From contig CAKTEM010000008.1 of NCBI GenBank assembly GCA_934548045.1, positions 62,001-126,000 of the forward strand: a stretch of 64,000 nt of DNA, given 5' to 3'. The stretch's first letter is position 1; the number at the start of each line of letters is the position of its first letter. A model generated the notes under the pieces. The model saw nothing but the letters and a program-made list of their open reading frames with translations, was not told the DNA's origin and did no database searches. The stretch is from an uncultured Faecalibacterium sp. Lineage in GTDB: Bacteria; Bacillota; Clostridia; Oscillospirales; Ruminococcaceae. Shown in pieces: positions 59,451 through 64,000 of this stretch. The position numbers and the translations under genes were made by a program.

Positions 59451-60278
59451 ATGTCCAATATTATCGAAATCACCGATTTCAACGCACCCGAGCTTGACCC
59501 TTATGCCCGACTGACGCAGGCCCAGCTGCGGAACCGTCTGGAACCGGAAAAGGGAATCTTCATCGCCGAAAGCCCGAAGGTCATTTCCCGGGCATTGGAT
59601 GCAGGTTATCAGCCCATCTCGCTGCTGATGGAGCGCAAGCAGATCACCGGCCCGGCGGCAGAGATCCTGACCCGGTGCGGCGATGCTCCGGTCTATACCG
59701 CAGACCGGGAGATGCTGGCCGCCTTGACCGGCTTCGAGCTGACGCGCGGCGTGCTTTGCGCCTTCCACCGCCCGGCACCCTGTTCGGTGGAGGAGCTTTG
59801 CAAAAATGCCCAGCGTGTGGTCGTATTGGAAGGAATCGTCGATTCGACCAATGTTGGCGCAATTTTCCGCAGTGCCGCCGCGCTGAATATGGACGCTGTC
59901 CTCACGACGCCATCCTGCTGTGACCCTCTCTGCCGCCGTGCCGTCCGTGTCAGCATGGGAACCGTCTTTCAGGTGCCTTGGGCGCAGATCGGCGCAACGC
60001 CTGCCGACTGGCCGGAGAAGGGAATCGGGCAGCTTCATGCCCTCGGCTTCAAGACCGCTGCAATGGCCCTGAGTGACCGCTCAGTGAGCATCGACGATGA
60101 ACAGCTTGCAGCAGAACCGCGCCTCGCCATCATCATGGGAACTGAGGGGGATGGCCTCTCTCATTCCACCATTGCCGCCTGCGATTATACGGTAAAGATC
60201 CCGATGTCACATGGTGTCGATTCCCTCAATGTCGCCGCCGCAAGTGCCGTCGCGTTCTGGCAGCTGGGAAAACAGTAA
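59451..60278 (+). CDS. SpoU/TrmH-family RNA methyltransferase
   Basis: 275-residue 2'-O-ribose methyltransferase. N-terminal L30e-like RNA-binding part (residues 25-110, EKGIFIAESPKVISRAL) and the SPOUT knot domain with DSTNVGAIFRSAAAL (motif 1), IIMGTEGDGL (motif 2) and KIPMSHGVDSLNVAAASAV (motif 3). Target (tRNA or 23S rRNA) cannot be read from sequence. Monocistronic. Start ATG 59451 follows AAAAGGAG. Confidence 0.92.
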   Translation: MSNIIEITDFNAPELDPYARLTQAQLRNRLEPEKGIFIAESPKVISRALDAGYQPISLLMERKQITGPAAEILTRCGDAPVYTADREMLAALTGFELTRGVLCAFHRPAPCSVEELCKNAQRVVVLEGIVDSTNVGAIFRSAAALNMDAVLTTPSCCDPLCRRAVRVSMGTVFQVPWAQIGATPADWPEKGIGQLHALGFKTAAMALSDRSVSIDDEQLAAEPRLAIIMGTEGDGLSHSTIAACDYTVKIPMSHGVDSLNVAAASAVAFWQLGKQ

Positions 60279-60354
60279 GAGCAGATGGATTCCCAATTGC
60301 AAATGCCCGGAGTTTTGCCCGAAGGCCTTTGGCTCAATATTTCAGAGAAAATCC

Positions 60355-60383
60355 TTGACAAATATCTTCCAGCGCGTTAAACT
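60355..60383 (+). promoter_or_regulatory. promoter of tRNA-Ala transcript, TTGACA-N17-TAAACT
   Basis: Perfect TTGACA at 60355 and TAAACT at 60378, spacing 17. The start point near 60390 places the two 116-nt units inside the transcript. Confidence 0.8.
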
Positions 60384-60403
60384 AATGGAGTCATAAGTTA
60401 TAT

Positions 60404-60519
60404 GGGCTCGTAGCTCAGCTGGGAGTGCAAGCGTATCGCTTTTGTGCCCCACAGAGTTGTGGGCATTCAAATGGGGAGCATGTCGGTTGGTCGCCCAACC
60501 GAGTCACGCCCCTAAATAT
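60404..60519 (+). repeat. 116-nt unit 1: tRNA-Ala-like 5-prime end fused to a hairpin-rich segment
   Basis: Starts GGGCTCGTAGCTCAGCTGGG, the 5-prime acceptor and D-arm of a tRNA (acceptor bases 4-7 differ from the real tRNA), then diverges. Inside are hairpins AAGCG/CGCTT (60429-60441), TGCCC-ACA/TGT-GGGCA (60445-60465) and TCGGTTGG/CCAACCGA with TCGC loop (60483-60502), the last framed by GGGG/CCCC. It ends TAAATAT. No anticodon or T arm follows, so it is not a tRNA. Confidence 0.85.
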
Positions 60520-60635
60520 GGGCCTATAGCTCAGCTGGGAGTGCAAGCGTATCGCTTTTGTGCCCCACAGAGTTGTGGGCTTTAGAATGGGGAGTATGTC
60601 GGTTGGTCGCCCAACCGAGTCACGCCCCTAAATAT
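60520..60635 (+). repeat. 116-nt unit 2: second copy of the tRNA-derived unit
   Basis: Same length and order as unit 1, with about ten differences (GGGCCTA for GGGCTCG, GCTTTAGAATGGGGAGTATG for GCATTCAAATGGGGAGCATG). Its first 22 bases equal those of the following tRNA, so unit 1, unit 2 and the tRNA start at an exact 116-nt period (60404, 60520, 60636). Confidence 0.88.
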
Positions 60636-60711
60636 GGGCCTATAGCTCAGCTGGGAGAGCGTTCGGTTCGCATCCGAGAGGTCAAGGGTTCGAATCCCTC
60701 TAGGTCCACCA
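60636..60711 (+). tRNA. tRNA-Ala (anticodon CGC)
   Basis: A 76-nt cloverleaf: acceptor GGGCCTA/TAGGTCC with A and CCA encoded, D arm GCTC...GAGC, anticodon stem TTCGG/CCGAG with loop TTCGCAT (anticodon CGC, codon GCG), T arm AGGG-TTCGAAT-CCCT. Preceded by a strong promoter at 60355 and followed by a terminator. Confidence 0.93.
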
Positions 60712-60715
60712 ATTT

Positions 60716-60748
60716 GCCGCATCGTTTTGTACGATGCGGCGTTTTTTA
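60716..60748 (+). terminator. terminator after tRNA-Ala
   Basis: Perfect 9-bp stem GCCGCATCG/CGATGCGGC with TTTTGTA loop, followed by TTTTTT. Confidence 0.92.
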
Positions 60749-60776
60749 TGTCCAAAAAACTTTGGCAGACCGTGCC

Positions 60777-60808
60777 GGGCTCCGAACCCTGAAGTCGGAT
60801 GCGAACCG
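60777..60808 (-). other. inverted fragment resembling the tRNA-Ala anticodon and T arms
   Basis: On the minus strand CGGTTCGCATCCGA repeats 14 bases of the tRNA anticodon arm (60664-60677) exactly; a 5-base spacer then leads to GGGTTCGGAGCCC, close to its T arm GGGTTCGAATCCC. The tRNA has a spacer of 8 bases. It is not a functional tRNA. Confidence 0.65.
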
Positions 60809-60884
60809 GGCGGGGTCATCAATGTACTTTTTGAAAATCCATCGGTTTCACGCTTCTTTCTTTTGATTTTGCATGGTGCTGCGG

Positions 60885-60908
60885 GCAAGCGCATCGCTTT
60901 TATGCCCC
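60885..60908 (+). repeat. third copy of a 24-nt piece of the 116-nt unit, at recombinase stop
   Basis: GCAAGCGCATCGCTTTTATG and the next four bases CCCC match positions 24-47 of both units (60427-60450, 60543-60566) at 22 of 24 bases. It overlaps the recombinase stop codon at 60900-60902. A shared attachment-site remnant is the simplest reading. Confidence 0.75.
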
Positions 60909-62513
60909 CTTTTCGGAAATTTCTTCAAAAATTTCCGCACCATCGTAGGTTGATACAGCCTTGAGCTGCTCTACTTGGTCGAAGCTGGCGTTCAGCGTAA
61001 TCGAAATCTCATAGTCTTTTCGGACGCGAATCTCTTTGATGAACTGCTGCAAAATGGCGCGGCGTTCATCGTGGTTGGCGGTGTCGTACACATCTGCCCA
61101 CGTGAACAGTTCGTTGCAGATGTAGTTGCTGCGCTTTGCTGTTTTGGTGGCTTCTTCGTATTCTTCCTGTGCCTGCACAAGCTGCTTTTCCAGCGTTTCC
61201 AGAGCCTCTCTTGCCTCGGCTACCAGTGTGCCGAGCAGTTCTTTGTCCAAGGCACTTACGCCCCGGATGACGAGGATGGTTTCGGCTTTCAGGTCGTCCA
61301 GTTCTTTCTGCTTGCTTTCCAAGTCTTTCTGGATTTTCTTGACCTTCTTCTGGATGCGGGCGGCATCGTTCGTCTTGACCGATTCCAGCAGCTTCTTCCG
61401 GGAAACTTCCCGGAACTGTGCAAAGATCTGCCGGACAACTTCTTCCACGATGGAATCCAGCTTGGAAACGCCGTAGCCGGACTGCCCATCGCAGTCACCC
61501 GGATGCCGAATCTTGTAGAAGCAGCTATACCGGGGCCGAACTTCTTTTACCGTATGCCCATCGGCATAGGTGTGCGTCCGTCCGCTGCTGGTCAGGCTCA
61601 GGCGGTTGCCGCAGTGGGCGCAGTAGACCAGCCCGGTCAGCAGGGCTTTGGAACTGGTGCCCAGTGAAGTACCGCCACGCTCACAGGTGCGTGCCTGCCG
61701 CAGCTCCTGTGCCTGCTCGAACAGTTCCGGTTCAATGATGCGGAGCTGCGGACACTCCGTCTCCACCGCACCGTTGATGAGGTACCCCGTGTATCCTTTG
61801 TTCTTGATCATCCGAACGATGCTGGTGTTGGGAATGTTTTTGTTGTTCCGTCCTACGACTCCCTGTTCATAAAGATAGTGGCTCAACTTTTGTGCGCCGT
61901 AGCCCTCATAAACGTACTTGTGGAAAATCAGCCGGACGATCTCAGCTTCAGCTTCATCAATCACAAGGTCGCAGACTTCCTGATTCTTCTTGTTCACCCG
62001 ACCAAGGCGGACACGCTTGTAGCCAAAAGCCACGGTGCCGCCCGTGTAGTGACCTTCCCCGGTGAGCTGTTCCAGCCTTGTCCGGGTACGGACGGAGGTT
62101 TTCAGGCTCTCGCCGGATGCCTGCCAGTAGCGGATGTAGTTCATCAGCTTGTCCACATGGGTGTCGAACCGCTGCTGTCCCTCGTTCACGCTCCAGACCT
62201 CGATGCCCTGCTTCGTGAACCATTCCACGATAAAGGGCGTTTCATCATCACGGCGACCGAGACGGTCAAACATGAACACCAGCAGAATGTCAAACTTGCC
62301 TTCCATCGCAGCCTGTTGAATTTTCTGGAGTTCGTCACGCTCTTTGGCAGATTTTTTGAAGCCGGAAACGCCTTTTTCGGAAAATTCCTTGACGATCTCC
62401 CAGCCCTGACTTTCTGCAAAGTCGCGGCAGGATTCTTTCTGCATGGGGATGTCGTCTTTCTCGACCTGTCCCTTTGTTGAAACACGGTATAAGGTATAAA
62501 CACGTTTTTTCAT
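60900..62513 (-). CDS. large serine recombinase (resolvase/invertase family)
   Basis: 537-residue recombinase. Catalytic resolvase domain residues 1-150 with RVSTKGQ (nucleophile Ser), FDRLGRRDDET and the E helix; recombinase domain about 165-290; zinc beta-ribbon about 305-365 (YCAHCGNRL, then SCFYKIRHPGDCDG); coiled coil about 400-470. These are the parts of large serine integrases and transposases. ATG 62513 follows AGAGAG. It reads towards the tRNA-Ala and its stop lies in the 24-nt repeat. Likely moves the element. Confidence 0.92.
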   Translation of the reverse strand: MKKRVYTLYRVSTKGQVEKDDIPMQKESCRDFAESQGWEIVKEFSEKGVSGFKKSAKERDELQKIQQAAMEGKFDILLVFMFDRLGRRDDETPFIVEWFTKQGIEVWSVNEGQQRFDTHVDKLMNYIRYWQASGESLKTSVRTRTRLEQLTGEGHYTGGTVAFGYKRVRLGRVNKKNQEVCDLVIDEAEAEIVRLIFHKYVYEGYGAQKLSHYLYEQGVVGRNNKNIPNTSIVRMIKNKGYTGYLINGAVETECPQLRIIEPELFEQAQELRQARTCERGGTSLGTSSKALLTGLVYCAHCGNRLSLTSSGRTHTYADGHTVKEVRPRYSCFYKIRHPGDCDGQSGYGVSKLDSIVEEVVRQIFAQFREVSRKKLLESVKTNDAARIQKKVKKIQKDLESKQKELDDLKAETILVIRGVSALDKELLGTLVAEAREALETLEKQLVQAQEEYEEATKTAKRSNYICNELFTWADVYDTANHDERRAILQQFIKEIRVRKDYEISITLNASFDQVEQLKAVSTYDGAEIFEEISEKGA

Positions 62514-62630
62514 TTCAATCTCTCTTTCTTTGAGTGAGAAAGGAAAAATCAAACGTGTTTCGTCCATATTTTGTTTTCAAGGTTCAGTTCGATTTTATCT
62601 TATCTCACGCATTCAAGGAACACAAGGATG

Positions 62631-62792
62631 TCAGGCAGCGGTGTGCCCTGCCGTGCGCAGGATGGTGGTTTGCAGCAGCTTCTGGATCGCATCCAGACAG
62701 TCCGTATCCGCAGACGCATAGGTGATCTTGACCTTGCAGCCTTTGACGGAAAGAGTTTCGGATTTAGCGGTGGTATCGCAGATAGCGTTCAT
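62631..62792 (-). CDS. small protein of 53 residues in the mobile element
   Basis: A short minus-strand frame with a strong RBS (AAAGGAGG, 5 bases before ATG 62792). Sequence: MNAICDTTAKSETLSVKGCK, then VKITYASADTDCLDAIQKLL and QTTILRTAGHTAA. Its start overlaps the end of the PemK-like gene by 29 bases, indicating coupled translation. Small proteins of this size sit beside serine recombinases in many clostridial elements and are thought to help excision, but I cannot assign a family. Confidence 0.7.
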   Translation of the reverse strand: MNAICDTTAKSETLSVKGCKVKITYASADTDCLDAIQKLLQTTILRTAGHTAA

Positions 62793-63180
62793 AGGCCTCC
62801 TTTCTCCATACCCATTCGTTCAAATCGAGCTGATAGAGCAGCGCATAATTAAGCCGAATGAGTTCCGGGATGCTCAACCGCCCCATCGGGCGGATCAGCC
62901 GTCCCTTGCTGATGGTCTGGACAGATTCTGCCAAGATCATAGAGGGCTGCAAAAAAGCCCGATTACCGTCCACAAGAACGTGGGCTTGGTGATCGGGCTT
63001 CTTTGCAGTATTGGATGTAACAGGCGCAACAATGAGGTTGGGCGAATAGCAGTTTGCGGTGTTGTTCTGCACCACGACCACAGGGCGGATACCGCCCTGC
63101 TCGGAGCCAATGTGCGGCTCCAGATTGGCGTAGTAAATATCACCTCGCAAAAATTTTCGGTTGACTGGAATCATGTGCAT
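62764..63180 (-). CDS. PemK/MazF-type protein (endoribonuclease toxin family)
   Basis: 138-residue protein of the CcdB/PemK fold: FLRGDIYYANLEPHIGSEQGGIRPVVVVQN holds the conserved G-x-RP-VVV loop and the following T-P region (NLIVAPVTSN). Family members cleave mRNA, but no classical antitoxin precedes it; the ParB-like gene upstream is too large. Start ATG 63180 overlaps the upstream stop (TGATG); the 139-residue form begins at GTG 63183. It may act in the element rather than as a toxin. Confidence 0.8.
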   Translation of the reverse strand: MHMIPVNRKFLRGDIYYANLEPHIGSEQGGIRPVVVVQNNTANCYSPNLIVAPVTSNTAKKPDHQAHVLVDGNRAFLQPSMILAESVQTISKGRLIRPMGRLSIPELIRLNYALLYQLDLNEWVWRKEAYERYLRYHR

Positions 63181-63977
63181 CACCGCTTGCAGGGCAGGTT
63201 GTGGGTACGGCCAGCACCGTTATAAATGGACAGGATCTGTTTCATGTGGCGGTCTGCCACATTGCCAGTGTCGTTCTGTGCCAGCCGGGTGATGGTTTTG
63301 GGATGCACCGTGCGCAGCCGGAGAACCAGTCGTTCCCGGCTGTACTCGCCCTGATACAGAGCCAGAAAACGAGCCATGCCGTGCAGGATGCCCGACAGGA
63401 ACGAATCCGAATCGCCGCCCCACGCATCCACAAGGACGCTCAGCATTTCCCGGTAAAGGGCTGTGCCGTAGCTCTTATAGATGTAGTATGCCGAGCGGAT
63501 GCAGTAGATTTTCCATGGAGCGCGAATCCCATCCAGAGCAAACCGAACGCCTGTGTCCTCCGTTACCAAAGCGAAGTCGCAAGCGTTTTCTTCGTGGGCT
63601 ACCAGTTTGGCGCGGAGTCGTTCACCAGCGGTCAGTTCACTGGAAATGCCTGTCTGCACGGCGAACAGCAGAGCTTCATGTTCTTTGGAAAGGCCATAAA
63701 AGACCTTGCAGCGAATCGGGAGGTCACGCCCACCGTTGCACGTTTTCCGTGCCTCGATGGTGTTCTGTCCGTCAAAGACGAAGTAGCGGCCATCCCGGTA
63801 GCTAACTTTCGGTTCATTGGCGATATACTCCGAAAAGTTGGCTGCAATTTTTGCAACTTTACCCATACGGAGCAGCCGCTGATACTCGGCGCAGGGATTC
63901 AGCAGAACGCTGTCAACGTACCGCACTTCAAAGTTGCACTCCGGCAGGCTGGAAAGGTTCAGGTTGGAAAGCATCAT
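63180..63977 (-). CDS. ParB-like nuclease-domain protein of a mobile element
   Basis: 265-residue protein with a ParB/Srx-like core at about residues 15-100 (VLLNPCAEYQRLLRMGKVAKIA, then FDGQNTIEARKTC, a DGQ/xR pattern seen in DGQHR and DUF6551-type proteins). The rest is helical with no clear motif. RBS AAAGGAG before ATG 63977. It begins the gene chain ParB-like, PemK-like, small ORF, recombinase, all overlapping or closely spaced. Likely an element maintenance or regulatory protein. Confidence 0.68.
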   Translation of the reverse strand: MMLSNLNLSSLPECNFEVRYVDSVLLNPCAEYQRLLRMGKVAKIAANFSEYIANEPKVSYRDGRYFVFDGQNTIEARKTCNGGRDLPIRCKVFYGLSKEHEALLFAVQTGISSELTAGERLRAKLVAHEENACDFALVTEDTGVRFALDGIRAPWKIYCIRSAYYIYKSYGTALYREMLSVLVDAWGGDSDSFLSGILHGMARFLALYQGEYSRERLVLRLRTVHPKTITRLAQNDTGNVADRHMKQILSIYNGAGRTHNLPCKR

Positions 63978-64000
63978 ATTGTTTTCTCCTTTATTTTCAG

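Noticed and set aside
60558..60866. Plus-strand open frame over the tRNA and 116-nt units
   Set aside because: It is a non-coding translation of the tRNA and repeats (GSNPSRST-type sequence) with no RBS.
60700..60894. Minus-strand open frame between tRNA and recombinase
   Set aside because: It spans the tRNA-like fragment and the terminator, has no RBS, and its codon use is random.

Overview
The window is high-GC Firmicute DNA from a gut anaerobe. It most resembles Faecalibacterium or a close Oscillospiraceae relative. The evidence is the mazG-hup-rqcP-yabP-yabQ-divIC-yabR gene order, several PTS and glycosidase loci, GHKL/LytTR and VanRS-like two-component systems, and a small double-glycine-leader peptide whose leader recalls the Faecalibacterium anti-inflammatory protein MAM. 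Assignment to a species is inference; no rRNA is present.

Layout. 1-10 kb: housekeeping genes (dtd, a glyoxalase-II-like hydrolase, hemZ, a uridine-kinase-like gene, mazG, HU, the yab/divIC cluster, an RlmL-like methyltransferase). 10.2-12.3 kb: glmS behind a glmS ribozyme. 12.3-13.7 kb: a decayed GH1 remnant, a FUSC-type membrane protein and a basic coiled-coil protein. 13.8-19.3 kb (minus): a sucrose operon of PTS EIIBC, amylosucrase-like GH13, fructokinase and LacI repressor. 19.4-20.3 kb: a HAD phosphatase. 20.5-28.6 kb: a two-component system and a MacAB-like efflux operon that share CTTAAG-type boxes, ending in an SLH protein. 28.6-31.7 kb: an RNase-Z-like hydrolase and a LytTR/GHKL pair. 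31.8-44.9 kb: a beta-glycoside region with GH2, a permuted membrane-anchored GH3, a GPH transporter, then on the minus strand PTS IIA-IIB-IIC, GH1, ROK and RpiR. 45-48.7 kb: an uncharacterised protein and a MoxR/VWA pair. 48.9-51.4 kb: an alanine symporter, then an InlB-repeat protein plus the double-glycine peptide. 51.5-59.2 kb: DUF1846, then LysR, aconitase-family and PrpF-family genes, and YoaK. 59.4-60.3 kb: an SpoU methyltransferase.

60.35-64 kb is mobile. A tRNA-Ala(CGC) gene lies behind two tandem 116-nt units, each beginning with a copy of the tRNA 5-prime end. Beyond its terminator, a serine recombinase reads towards the tRNA, preceded by a 53-residue ORF, a PemK/MazF-type protein and a ParB-like protein. 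A 24-nt piece of the 116-nt unit recurs (22 of 24) over the recombinase stop codon, which ties the array to the element end.

Genes that probably work together: ScrA, the GH13 enzyme and fructokinase on sucrose; PTS, GH1 and ROK on beta-glucosides such as cellobiose, with GH2 and GH3 feeding extracellular or transported glycosides; the two-component system with the efflux pump through shared boxes; and the aconitase-family and PrpF-family genes through near-identical promoters. The repeated TTGCAA-N17-TATAAT-like promoters of the housekeeping region are a local signature.
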